From: Bythopirellula sp.
GTDB lineage: Bacteria > Planctomycetota > Planctomycetia > Pirellulales > Lacipirellulaceae
Reading direction: 5' to 3'
Assembly (NCBI GenBank): GCA_028285205.1
Contig: JANQQA010000266.1
Location: forward strand, 33,559-97,558
DNA: 64,000 nt
In this document: piece by piece, positions 38,753 to 48,281 of the stretch
How positions within the stretch are numbered: the stretch's first letter is position 1
Layout of the letters: each line of letters begins with the position of its first letter
Notes under the pieces: generated by a model
What the model was told of the DNA's origin: nothing
The model's database searches: none
The model's input: the letters and a program-made list of their open reading frames with translations, nothing else
Program-made: the position numbers and the translations under genes

Positions 38753-40783
38753 ATGAGAGTCTTGATGACGATCTTGGCGGCGTGGGCGTTGGCGGGTGCG
38801 GTGGCGAAAGCTGATTCGATGAAATCCGGCGTCGACCGCCGTGGTATGGACCAGTCTGTTCGCCCTCAGGATAACCTGTTCCTCTACCTCAACGGTGAAT
38901 GGCTCAAGCACACACCCATCCCCGCCGACAAGTCGACCTACGGTTCGTTCGAAATCCTCGCGGACGAGTCCGACGCGAATGTCCGCGCGATCATTACCGA
39001 AGCCCTCGAGGGTGAGCATGCACAGGGAACCAATCTGCAGAAGATCGGTGATTTCTTCCTCAGCTACATGGACGAAGAGGCGATCGAGCAACGAGGCATC
39101 AAGCCACTGCGCGAAGAGCTGGAGAAGATCGATAACCTCTACAGCATGGAGGAAGTCGTCCAGCACTTCGCCTATCTGCAGAGTATCGATGTGGGGGGGC
39201 CAATCGGTTTCTACGTTGATCAAGATGATAAGAACTCAACGCAGTACTTGCCGGCGATCGTGCAAAGCGGCTTGTCACTTCCCGACCGCGACTATTACTT
39301 GGAAGACGGCGACAAGTACCAGTCGGCGCGGGCAGCGCTGAAGAAGTACGTGACGACGCTCTACGAGCTTGGCGGTCTGTCCGACGGCGAAGAGGCGGCG
39401 CAATCGGTGCTCGAAATCGAGACCGCTCTCGCCGAGGCCCACTGGACGAAGACCGAGCTGCGAGACGCCAACAAGCGCTACAACAAATACAAGGTCAGCG
39501 AATTGGACGGGCTGATTCCTGAGTTCCCCTGGTACGATTTCTTTGCCATTCTAGGCGTGACGGACATCAAAGAGCTGAACGTCGTCACCCCCAGCTATTT
39601 TCAAGAGGCGGTCGAGCTGACCAGTGGCATGACCGTCGACCAGTGGCAGCACTACTTACGCTTCCATTTGATCAACAGCTTTGCTACCGCACTGCCAAAA
39701 TCGTTTGTTGACGCGAGGTTCGAACTGTATGGCAAGGAGCTGGCTGGCCAGGAAGAACAGAAGCCGCGCTGGAAGCGTGCCGTTCGCGCCATCGCCGGCG
39801 GCCGAGGCTTCGGTGCGTTGGGCGACGCGATTGGTCAAGAATACGTCAAACGGCATTACCCGCCACAGGCGGAAGAACGCATGAAGGTGCTCGTGGCCAA
39901 TCTCATGAAGGCGTACCAGAGCAGCATCGACGACTTAACCTGGATGACGCCCACGACGAAGGAGCGTGCGCTGGAGAAGCTGTCCAAGATCACCACGAAG
40001 ATCGGCTACACCGAGAAATGGCGTGATTACTCTACGCTGGAAGTAAAGCCCGACGACTTGGTGGGTAACTTCCTGCGATCGGGGAAAGTCGAGTATCAGC
40101 GCATGATCGACAAACTTGGCAATCCGGTCGACCGCACCGAATGGTATATGACCCCGCAGACCGTCAATGCCTACTACAATCCAAGTTCCAACGAAATCGT
40201 CTTCCCAGCGGCTATCCTGCAGCCGCCCTTCTTCGACTTCGAAGCGGACGATGCGGTCAACTACGGTAGCATTGGCTCAGTGATCGGCCACGAGATAAGC
40301 CACGCTTTCGATGATCAGGGCAGCAAATTCGACGGCGATGGCAACCTCAACAACTGGTGGACCGACGAAGACCGCAAGGCGTTCAAGAAACTGACCAGCC
40401 AGTTGGTCGATCAGTACGCCAGCTACTCGCCGCTGGACGGTGAAAATGTTAATGGTGAATTGACGCTTGGCGAGAATATTGCTGACCTATCGGGCATGTC
40501 CATCGCTTACAAAGCATACTTGCTCTCACTCGATGGCGAGCAGCCGCCGGCCCTCGATGGTTGGACGGGACCGCAGCGGTTCTTTCTCGGTTGGTGTCAA
40601 AGCTGGCGACGCAAGTACCGCGATCAGGAGATGCTGCGCCGCTTGCTCACCGACCCCCATTCGCCCGCCCAGTACCGGGCGAACGGACCGCTGCTGAATT
40701 TCGATCCGTTTTACGATGCGTTTGATGTGAAAGCAGGTGACGGGCTGTTCAAGGACACGGATGATCGAATTCGGATCTGGTAA
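38753..40783 (+). CDS. M13 (neprilysin-like) metallopeptidase
   Basis: 'SVIGHEISHAFDDQGSKFDGDGNLNNWW', 'ENIADLSGMSIAYKAY', 'VNAYYNPSSNEIVFPAAILQPPFF'. Confidence 0.95.
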   Translation: MRVLMTILAAWALAGAVAKADSMKSGVDRRGMDQSVRPQDNLFLYLNGEWLKHTPIPADKSTYGSFEILADESDANVRAIITEALEGEHAQGTNLQKIGDFFLSYMDEEAIEQRGIKPLREELEKIDNLYSMEEVVQHFAYLQSIDVGGPIGFYVDQDDKNSTQYLPAIVQSGLSLPDRDYYLEDGDKYQSARAALKKYVTTLYELGGLSDGEEAAQSVLEIETALAEAHWTKTELRDANKRYNKYKVSELDGLIPEFPWYDFFAILGVTDIKELNVVTPSYFQEAVELTSGMTVDQWQHYLRFHLINSFATALPKSFVDARFELYGKELAGQEEQKPRWKRAVRAIAGGRGFGALGDAIGQEYVKRHYPPQAEERMKVLVANLMKAYQSSIDDLTWMTPTTKERALEKLSKITTKIGYTEKWRDYSTLEVKPDDLVGNFLRSGKVEYQRMIDKLGNPVDRTEWYMTPQTVNAYYNPSSNEIVFPAAILQPPFFDFEADDAVNYGSIGSVIGHEISHAFDDQGSKFDGDGNLNNWWTDEDRKAFKKLTSQLVDQYASYSPLDGENVNGELTLGENIADLSGMSIAYKAYLLSLDGEQPPALDGWTGPQRFFLGWCQSWRRKYRDQEMLRRLLTDPHSPAQYRANGPLLNFDPFYDAFDVKAGDGLFKDTDDRIRIW

Positions 40784-40825
40784 TCAGCCTGATGGCCGAC
40801 CAAGGTCGACCTTCGTTGCGAGGAA

Positions 40826-41641
40826 TTGATGGATTTACAGTCAATCTTCCAGGCAATCGAGTCGGATGACCTGGCTGAGGTCACGCAGCTGCTTGACGAT
40901 TGCCCGGAGCGCGCGCGAGTTCGGAATGCCGACCAAGAGAAGTGGGACGAGATATCGCCCCTCCATGCGGCTGCCAAACAAGGTCATCTGGCGATCGTGA
41001 AAGAGCTCGTCGCGCGCGGCGCGGAGGTCTATTCGAATCCGGTCGCCTCGTACCCGCCCGTCATCGTTGCTGCTTGGAATCAGCAGCCTGCGGTCGTCGA
41101 CTACTTCCTGAAAGAGATTCCCGAGAAAGCTGCGGGAACTCTGGGCCTCGGTGTCACGATCCACTTGGCGGCACGCCAAGGCTGGACAGATTTGGTTCGC
41201 AAACATATCGAGCGTGACCCGCTCGCCGTTCATCAGCGGGGATGGTTAGGAGATACACCCCTACACTGGTCAGCACATAATGGTTATGCCGAGATCGTCC
41301 GCTTGCTGCTAGACGCCGGCGCCGACATCGAGGCCGATGAGATTAATTGCTACGGGGGCAAACCGCTCCACTGGGCAAGCGAACATGCCCCTGAAGTCGT
41401 GAAGTTGCTCCTGGATCGGGGCGCCAACGTTCATGCTCGCAATGATCTGGAAGGTTCCGACTTTTTTGGCGTGACGCCGCTGATCATGAACGCCCGGCAA
41501 CGTGACGACTGCAGCGAGTCGACGAAACTGTTGCTCGCTGCTGGTGCCGACCCAACCGCGACCGACTCTGCGGGTAAGACGGCGCTAGCTTATGCAACCG
41601 ACCTTGGGAACATAAGAATCATCGAGGTGTTGACTTCTTAA
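40826..41641 (+). CDS. ankyrin-repeat protein
   Basis: 'ISPLHAAAKQGHLAIVKELVARGAEV', 'DTPLHWSAHNGYAEIVRLLLDAGADIEAD'. Confidence 0.92.
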   Translation: MMDLQSIFQAIESDDLAEVTQLLDDCPERARVRNADQEKWDEISPLHAAAKQGHLAIVKELVARGAEVYSNPVASYPPVIVAAWNQQPAVVDYFLKEIPEKAAGTLGLGVTIHLAARQGWTDLVRKHIERDPLAVHQRGWLGDTPLHWSAHNGYAEIVRLLLDAGADIEADEINCYGGKPLHWASEHAPEVVKLLLDRGANVHARNDLEGSDFFGVTPLIMNARQRDDCSESTKLLLAAGADPTATDSAGKTALAYATDLGNIRIIEVLTS

Positions 41642-41674
41642 ACTGGTAAGGTGCAGAACCCGGAATGGTAACTC

Positions 41675-42085
41675 GTGATCCGAGTAGCTGAGATTGCAAC
41701 AAGCTTTGCCGAGGCACTTGATGCGGAGGATTATATTGCAGCTCAGGAACTCCTGAGTGAACAGTGCGAATACGATTGTAGAGATCAATTTTTCGTCGGA
41801 CCCGAAGATATCATCGCCTCATACCGTGCAAATGGTGATTCCGCCGGACGAACGTTTGATTGCGTCGAATACGAGAGCTCGGTTCTCGAATTATCGGAGA
41901 ACACGGCGTTGATCCGTTTCAAAGATCACGTGCTTCACGAAGGGCGACGGTTTACCTTCGAATGCGAGCAAGTCATCGAGGTAAACCACGCTGGCAGGAT
42001 TTGCGTCATCGCCCACCGCGACCTGCCTGGCCAACGGGAGGCGCTTCGTTTGTTCAAGGAAAGTGTCGGCCTGCCGAACTCGTGA
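41675..42085 (+). CDS. SnoaL/NTF2-like small protein
   Basis: 'FAEALDAEDYIAAQELLSEQCEYDC...GPEDIIASYRANGDSA' alpha+beta pattern; GTG start. Confidence 0.55.
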   Translation: MIRVAEIATSFAEALDAEDYIAAQELLSEQCEYDCRDQFFVGPEDIIASYRANGDSAGRTFDCVEYESSVLELSENTALIRFKDHVLHEGRRFTFECEQVIEVNHAGRICVIAHRDLPGQREALRLFKESVGLPNS

Positions 42086-42274
42086 TTTCCGCCTTCGGTC
42101 ATTGGGGCGACTCGTGCCAGAAGTGGCGTTTTCGGCAGGGAAATCCAGCGATTTCCACCATTTGTTGCGATTTCGTAACCTCTTAATTAGCCTGGAGATA
42201 GAGCCCAAGCGTTTGCTGTTTGCGGCCTGTGGGCTGACTTCCGAGCTAATTGCAACTTTGAAAGAGGTGAAACG

Positions 42275-42748
42275 ATGATTGCACGATTGGGTTGTGTGTT
42301 GGTGTTGGCTGTGGCGTTCACTGTCGCCGACACGGGCGCGGCGAAAGCACAATGCGGTGTTGCTGGTGGTTTGTATGGTTACGGCTTTGGAGCGTACGGT
42401 TTCGACGTCGGCCGGTTGTATGGTGTGCTCTCGCGAAATGTCCCGTACTACGCAGCGTTCCCACCCGTTTACTACAGCGCACCAGTGCCACGTACTTACG
42501 GCTACAGCCCCTTTGCCTATCCGCCAGGAACGGCCACTCCAGAGATCGATTTCGGCCCAGTGGCTGCTAAGGAGATAATCAACCCCTTTGTGCCGGCTTC
42601 CACGAAGCAGGACACAAAGGCAAAAGCGAACAACGTGACGCAAAGTGGCAGTACTGCCGTTCCGCTAGCGATCGTGAATCCTTACGTCGATTCCTCGTTG
42701 GCGGAGAATGCTGGACCTGAGTTGCGAGCGGCTGTGCTGAATCGCTAG
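42275..42748 (+). CDS. secreted Gly/Tyr-rich hypothetical protein
   Basis: Signal peptide 'LGCVLVLAVAFTVADTGAAKAQ'; 'GLYGYGFGAYGFDVGRLYGVL', 'INPFVP', 'VNPYVD'. Confidence 0.7.
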   Translation: MIARLGCVLVLAVAFTVADTGAAKAQCGVAGGLYGYGFGAYGFDVGRLYGVLSRNVPYYAAFPPVYYSAPVPRTYGYSPFAYPPGTATPEIDFGPVAAKEIINPFVPASTKQDTKAKANNVTQSGSTAVPLAIVNPYVDSSLAENAGPELRAAVLNR

Positions 42749-42779
42749 TTCCTCTCGATTCCACAACGATGTGAATTCC

Positions 42780-42819
42780 ACGGCGTTGGCTAGTGCTAGC
42801 ATTAGCCAACGCCGTTTTT
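42780..42819 (+). terminator. strong Rho-independent terminator
   Basis: Perfect 13-bp stem ACGGCGTTGGCTA / TAGCCAACGCCGT (10-nt loop) followed by TTTTT. Confidence 0.9.
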
Positions 42820-42963
42820 GTTGGTGTGTGCTACCATTCGCTATGGACAGGCCTTTGGCATTCGCTATCATCCGCACGTCGCGTACGACGCAACGAGACC
42901 TACGATCACACGAGAATGGGGATGTTCTCGGCTCCTCTCCACGATTGGTAAAGGAACTTACCA

Positions 42964-44019
42964 ATGCGGTGTTTGCTTAGCACTCTGGCACTAGGCTTAG
43001 TCTTTTCGGCAGTCACGGGCTGTCGCAGCCAGGCGCCGACGATGACCAACCCCTTCTTAGCGCCTGACCGTGTACCGCCCCCCTCGACGCGCACATTGAT
43101 GCCCGGCACAGCGCAGCCATACTACGGCGGCGCGCCTGCTCCGACCACTCCAGTGATCGGAAATCCACCGCAGGGTGTTCCTACCACTCCAGTACAACCG
43201 GCCCCCTCAACGTTTGTCCCGCCGCCTGCTGGTACGGTGCCGCCAGGTGGTTGGAATTCCACGCCGCAGCCATTTCCCGGGACTCCGACATCCCAGAACG
43301 TGCGCCCCAGCAACATACAGCCAGCTGCCGCCAACTTGCCGGTCGGGGACTCATCAGTTGTTCGCATAGCCCCTGATCAACAGAATCTGCGCTTCGAAGG
43401 CGCGACGTCAACCTACCAGTCGGTGCCGGTGGCCTCACCGACTTCGCAGCAACTGCCTCCTGACCCCTCGATCCTTCCGACGCCGCAGCAACCGCCTGTG
43501 GGATTCACTGCTCAGCAGGCGAGTTACCAATCGCCTGTGCCACCGGTGGCGGTGGTACAACAGCCGACGCCGGTTTCCGATCCAAGAGAAGTCCGCATCC
43601 GAGCGATTTCCTCCGACCAGCTGGACGCGAACGGCACGCTGCGCTCGCGCGACGGCTTTCGTCCGCAGGGTACCAGCCAAGTCCGCAAGCCAACGCTGCC
43701 AAGCAGCGCCGTAAATGCGGAAGCCAATATGTCGCCGGCTCCGAGCGATCGCTTCGGCGTTGGTCCACAATACGATTGGCTGCGTGGCCGACTGGAGTAC
43801 GGCCCTTCGACGGGGCAGTGGTCGGTCCGCTACACATCCAGCGGGGGAACCTCTGACCCGTTCGGTGGCAACTTGCCGATCGCCAACCCCCAAGTACTCG
43901 GCGCATTGCAGGCGGGCGATTTCGTCCAACTGCGCGGACAGGTTGAGGATCAGCGACCTGCGGGAGTCGACACCGCACCGATCTACCGCGTGTCGGTCGT
44001 GCAACGGCAACGAATCTGA
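42964..44019 (+). CDS. proline-rich lipoprotein-like hypothetical protein
   Basis: Signal ending 'FSAVTGCRS' lipobox-like; Pro-rich linker; folded C-terminal region 'YDWLRGRLEYGPSTGQWSVRYTSS...DFVQLRGQVED'. Confidence 0.7.
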   Translation: MRCLLSTLALGLVFSAVTGCRSQAPTMTNPFLAPDRVPPPSTRTLMPGTAQPYYGGAPAPTTPVIGNPPQGVPTTPVQPAPSTFVPPPAGTVPPGGWNSTPQPFPGTPTSQNVRPSNIQPAAANLPVGDSSVVRIAPDQQNLRFEGATSTYQSVPVASPTSQQLPPDPSILPTPQQPPVGFTAQQASYQSPVPPVAVVQQPTPVSDPREVRIRAISSDQLDANGTLRSRDGFRPQGTSQVRKPTLPSSAVNAEANMSPAPSDRFGVGPQYDWLRGRLEYGPSTGQWSVRYTSSGGTSDPFGGNLPIANPQVLGALQAGDFVQLRGQVEDQRPAGVDTAPIYRVSVVQRQRI

Positions 44020-44064
44020 TATTTTGGAAGCGGTTGCTCGTAACGCGGTGCTGCGAGCTAGTCG

Positions 44065-46041
44065 TTGTCTTTGTCTAGTTTGATCGGTGTAGCGAGCGTG
44101 TCGCGGATTCCCAGCGGAATACAACGAAGTGTACAAGCGGCCGTCGGCAACAATCTGGCCCGCTGCGCGAGCTACTTGCCCAAGATTGCTGAACTCGAGC
44201 CGGGGCTGAAAGAGCTTTCCGACCACGATCTTCGCAAGACGAGTCTTGGATTGCGCTACCGTGCGCGTAGCGGCGAGACGCTTGATCGGCTGTTGGTCGA
44301 GGCCTTCGCGCTGGTCCGCGAGGCGGGGCGAAGAAAGCTCAACATGCGGCACTTCGACGTCCAGTTGCTGGGTGGGGCGGCAATGCACCATCGGTCGATC
44401 ATCGAGATGCAGACTGGTGAAGGTAAGACGCTCACCGCAACGTTGCCGCTGTACTTGGCCGCACTCAACGGCAAGGGAGCGCACCTCGCCACGGTCAACG
44501 ACTATCTTGCCCGTCGCGACGCGGAATGGATGGAGCCGCTCTACGGCCTGCTCGGCATGAAAGTCGGCATCATCCAAGCACAGCAGCCGCAGCCCGAGCG
44601 ACGGAAGGCGTACGCCTGCGACGTGACTTATGGCACGGCCAACGAGATGGGCTTCGACTTTTTGCGCGACCGACTGCTGCTGCGGAGTCTTGAACGAGGG
44701 AGCAAAGACCTGTTCGGCCAGATGCTCGGCGTTGCGGGGCAAGAAGGCCAGGACTCGCCGGTGCAGCGCGGATTGAGCTTTATGCTGGTGGACGAGGCCG
44801 ACAGTATTTTGATCGATGAAGCACGCACGCCGTTGATCATCAGTGCCCTTCCCGGCGAGGACGAAAAGATCGCCGCCGAGGCGTACCATTGGGCCGCCGA
44901 AGTGCGCGACGACTTCGTGGAAGACGAAGACTTCGACTACGATCACGAAGATCGCACCATCGAACTCACGCTCGAAGGACGTCAGAAGGTGCGGGCTCTG
45001 AAGAAGCCGAGTGCCATGGATCGACTGCCGCTGTCGACAATCTACGAATATGTGCAGCGCGCGATCAAAGTCAGCCGCGAGATGTTCCTCGACCGGCAGT
45101 ACGTCGTGCGAGACGGCGAGATCGTCATCGTCGACGAGTTCACGGGACGTTTGGCCGAAGGCCGCAAGTGGCGCGCTGGCATCCATCAAGCCGTCGAAGC
45201 CCAAGAAGGCGTCGAGATCACTTTTGCGACCAATCAGGCCGCTCGCATCACCGTTCAAGACCTGTTCCTCCGTTACGAACGACTCGCCGGCATGACGGGT
45301 ACAGCCTCGACCAGTCGCGGCGAACTAAAGAAAATCTATCAAGTCAACGTCGAGTCCATCCCCACCAACAAGCCACCGATCCGCAAGCAACTGCCCACTC
45401 AGGTTTATGGCACCAGCGATCAACGTTGGGCTGGCGTAGTCGAGGATGCTGCGGAACAACACGCCCTCGACCGTCCCGTACTCATTGGCACGCGCTCGAT
45501 CGACAAGAGCGAGCAACTGGCCGAGTTACTGGTCGCCCAAGGCATGCAGCCGGTGATCCTCAACGCTCGACATGTCGCCCAAGAAGCTGAGATCGTCGCG
45601 GCAGCCGGGCAACGCGGCAAAGTCACCGTCGCCACGAACATGGCCGGTCGTGGCACCGACATCAAACTCGAAGACGAAGTTCGCGAACTCGGCGGTTTGC
45701 ATGTCATCTGCACCGAACTGCACGAAGCCCAACGCATCGACCGTCAGCTGATCGGTCGGTGTGGACGTCAAGGCGACCCCGGCACCTATCGTCAGTTCCT
45801 CTCGCTTGACGATGAAATCCTGCTGCTCGGCTACGGACCGAAGCGTGCAGATCGGTTCAAGACGCAGGGCGAAAAATCCCAGGGCCCAGTCCGCGGTATG
45901 GAATCGATGTTTCATCGCGCCCAACGCAAAGTCGAACGCCGCCACTTTCGTGATCGCAAAATCATGCTGTATCACGAGAAGGAACGCCAAAAGGTCCAGC
46001 AACAGATGGGCCAGGATCCCTATCTCGACACGCCGGGCTAG
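44065..46041 (+). CDS. secA: SecA-like preprotein translocase ATPase, C-terminally short
   Basis: 'EMQTGEGKTLTATLPLYLAAL', 'VNDYLARRDAEWM', 'FMLVDEADSILIDEARTPLIIS', 'AGMTGTAS', 'TNMAGRGTDIKL', 'IGRCGRQGDPG'; 658 aa. Confidence 0.93.
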   Translation: MSLSSLIGVASVSRIPSGIQRSVQAAVGNNLARCASYLPKIAELEPGLKELSDHDLRKTSLGLRYRARSGETLDRLLVEAFALVREAGRRKLNMRHFDVQLLGGAAMHHRSIIEMQTGEGKTLTATLPLYLAALNGKGAHLATVNDYLARRDAEWMEPLYGLLGMKVGIIQAQQPQPERRKAYACDVTYGTANEMGFDFLRDRLLLRSLERGSKDLFGQMLGVAGQEGQDSPVQRGLSFMLVDEADSILIDEARTPLIISALPGEDEKIAAEAYHWAAEVRDDFVEDEDFDYDHEDRTIELTLEGRQKVRALKKPSAMDRLPLSTIYEYVQRAIKVSREMFLDRQYVVRDGEIVIVDEFTGRLAEGRKWRAGIHQAVEAQEGVEITFATNQAARITVQDLFLRYERLAGMTGTASTSRGELKKIYQVNVESIPTNKPPIRKQLPTQVYGTSDQRWAGVVEDAAEQHALDRPVLIGTRSIDKSEQLAELLVAQGMQPVILNARHVAQEAEIVAAAGQRGKVTVATNMAGRGTDIKLEDEVRELGGLHVICTELHEAQRIDRQLIGRCGRQGDPGTYRQFLSLDDEILLLGYGPKRADRFKTQGEKSQGPVRGMESMFHRAQRKVERRHFRDRKIMLYHEKERQKVQQQMGQDPYLDTPG

Positions 46042-46256
46042 CTCCAACGCTGCGCGGATCGACCGTGCGGCCTGAGTTCAGGTAGCATCAGTCCTTGCGA
46101 TCGCTAACCGCTCCGATTTCACCCCCTCTCTTGGTGTTTTGAAAGGTTTTCCGTTTTCATTTACAAAACCTCAGCCCCTGACACATACTACGCATTCGTA
46201 AGTTCTTTCCTGCGTTGCTGTTAGTTCACCTCCTTGCTGAATACAGGCGTCTGTTC

Positions 46257-46284
46257 TGAAAGGTTGAAGATGACAGACCTTTCA
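46257..46284. other. short inverted repeat
   Basis: TGAAAGGT (46257-46264) / ACCTTTCA (46277-46284). Confidence 0.35.
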
Positions 46285-46968
46285 AAATCCGGCCCTCGCT
46301 CGCGACAACCTTTCACCATTCACTCTTCACAGTTCGCAATTCCGCGCAGCGAAAACCTCTCCGCGACGCAGCCAATGCTGCTCCGGTTGGTGATTCGAAT
46401 ACGAATAAGCTTAGCTGATCAACTGGCCCAATTTCAACAAAAAATTCTCGTGTTGAATTCCATCACGCAACAGTGCGAAGACGCGAAGTGAAGCGACTTG
46501 CGAACGATCTTTGCGGTCGCGCGTCTATGAAAGGCATTCAAGGGATGCCGCCAATACTGCAGATTTTGGACGACGAAGTCCAACAGCGAAGGCTCACGCC
46601 GCTTGTGGATAGATTAGGTTCGCAATCTGCCAGAATTTTGCGCAGAATGCGGGGCATTGGCCGCGAAATGCAACGAAAGAAATTGATCACAGCTAAGCAA
46701 GTTTTATAAATCAGGATTACTGTCGGGCATTCTCACCGACTGCATTTTGGCTTAAGTGAGATTCAGGATACATGTGCACACGTTAGGGCATTTCGTTACC
46801 TTCGAGTAATCTGCCCAAGTGGACGAATCTAGGTCCGATTCAGACGATTGCAATCTGTGGTAGCGTGGGTCAAGCCGACGCAGTCTTCGTTTACATTTAG
46901 AACTGTTCGCTCCCATTGCCTAGTCGTGTCAAGTATAATTTGCGTGAGCGAGTAGGCAGTATGATGCT

Positions 46969-47337
46969 GTGAAGTTCTTGGCCATCGTGATCAGAGCAAT
47001 GACAGGCTATTTCAACCCGGTGGACTCGTATGCTCAAGTCGTAGGATTGCGTGACGCAGGTGCGCAGGTGCAGTTTTCCGGTGACACGAAAGATTGCCGA
47101 ATACACGCTGTTAGCCTTCATGGAACCATCCTCTCTGCGGGGATTCTTAGCCAGCTACTTGAGCTTGAAAATGTCCGTCACCTCGATCTTTCGTTGACAA
47201 ACCTCGACGATTCAATGCTGCTAAAACTTTTGAATCTATTGACACTTGACGAGATAAACGTTCGTCATTCAAAGGTCACCGTGGAAGGCATCCGTGCATT
47301 TGGAGTGTGGAGATCAGACTGTCGCATCGTACAGTAG
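46969..47337 (+). CDS. small LRR-like hypothetical protein
   Basis: 'LLELENVRHLDLSLTNLDDSMLLKLLNLLTLDEINVRHSKVTVEGI' resembles leucine-rich repeats; start uncertain. Confidence 0.45.
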   Translation: MKFLAIVIRAMTGYFNPVDSYAQVVGLRDAGAQVQFSGDTKDCRIHAVSLHGTILSAGILSQLLELENVRHLDLSLTNLDDSMLLKLLNLLTLDEINVRHSKVTVEGIRAFGVWRSDCRIVQ

Positions 47338-47629
47338 GCCTGCAAACTGCTGCGTTCTCGGTGCCGTCCGTGAACCCAACCGACGCGGCCTAGTGGAGTT
47401 TACGGTCAGTCATTCTCACCGATGGCACTTGACGCGGCAGACTCCGGGCGATGATTCCATCCTGAGTCGCTCTACCGATTCTTGAATCGCAGCGTCGACA
47501 GTTTGCTCGATTCGTATCTAGTGTTAGCAGTATTCAATTACTTTCTTACCTCAAACGTTGATGCATGTGCCTGCTAGTAGTACGCTGAACTGAAGCTGTT
47601 CAACACCACGCTGCACATCCTACCGTCCA

Positions 47630-48031
47630 ATGCCGAATCGTAGACCAAAGCCGATATCAAATCGAATGCGATTTGACATGGTCACGCTACTGGTAGGTAC
47701 AACTTTTTGGGCCCTGTTGCTCACCATAATGCGGATCGTAAATTTCCCACAGCGAGGTTACTTCGGAGTATCGTTCCTGCTCCTGGGCGTGGGTGCTGGA
47801 TTGTTCGTGTTTCGTAGTCTTGGTCGGCCATTAACAATATCAATCGCAAGTGGGGTTCTTTTTTCGACTTTCGGTGAATGGATTATTCTCGTTTTTGAAG
47901 GGAACCCATTGCATTTTGATTTTGGGTTTGTGATTTTTGGAGCAGCATTCGGGTTCTTTGCATTCTTTTTCTATGTTGCGATTCTTGTGTGCTCTGAAGT
48001 TGTGCGCTCGTTGCTGTCGCGCTTTGGCTGA
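47630..48031 (+). CDS. small multi-spanning membrane protein
   Basis: 133 aa with several hydrophobic segments ('FDMVTLLVGTTFWALLLTIMRIV', 'AAFGFFAFFFYVAILVCSEVV'). Confidence 0.55.
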   Translation: MPNRRPKPISNRMRFDMVTLLVGTTFWALLLTIMRIVNFPQRGYFGVSFLLLGVGAGLFVFRSLGRPLTISIASGVLFSTFGEWIILVFEGNPLHFDFGFVIFGAAFGFFAFFFYVAILVCSEVVRSLLSRFG

Positions 48032-48068
48032 GATTATGGCTGAGCATCAGCGAGTCGGCTGACAGTTT

Positions 48069-48153
48069 GTAGGATGGGCTATAGCGAAGTGGCAGCCCAT
48101 CGAGTCGAGTAGCCGAGTTAGCCGAAATGATGGGCCTAGCGGCACCATCCTAC
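48069..48153. repeat. REPIN/BIME-like inverted repeat pair
   Basis: GTAG+GATGGGCT...AGCCCATC hairpin, then an inverted partner GATGGGCC...CCATC+CTAC; outer ends GTAGGATGG/CCATCCTAC. Confidence 0.65.
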
Positions 48154-48187
48154 GTACCGATATTGCTGGCAGCCTAGGACAAGAGAG

Positions 48188-48222
48188 GCCCACCAAAGGC
48201 ACACTGGGCATCTTTGGTGGGC
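48188..48222 (-). terminator. stem-loop downstream of PEP-CTERM gene
   Basis: GCCCACCAAAG (48188-48198) / CTTTGGTGGGC (48212-48222), downstream of the leftward gene ending at 48282; no long T-tract. Confidence 0.55.
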
Positions 48223-48281
48223 TCGTGTTGGTGCGTTGGTAGTGGGGCAACGCACCTTATCGGGGGCAGAATCTGCCTCCG

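Noticed and set aside
43435-45258. 607-aa minus-strand ORF
   Set aside because: Antisense to both the lipoprotein-like gene and the secA-like gene; low-complexity Arg/His-rich translation is typical of shadow ORFs in GC-rich DNA.
46234-46709. Small ORFs of 85 and 78 aa
   Set aside because: No domain, no clear ribosome-binding site seen; treated as non-coding within the AT-richer patch.
46860-46900. Partial similarity between 'GGTCAAGCCGACGCAGTCTTCGT' here and 'GGGTCGACGCAGCTTTCGTCGG' near 57210
   Set aside because: Too short and gapped to claim a repeat without a genome-wide search.
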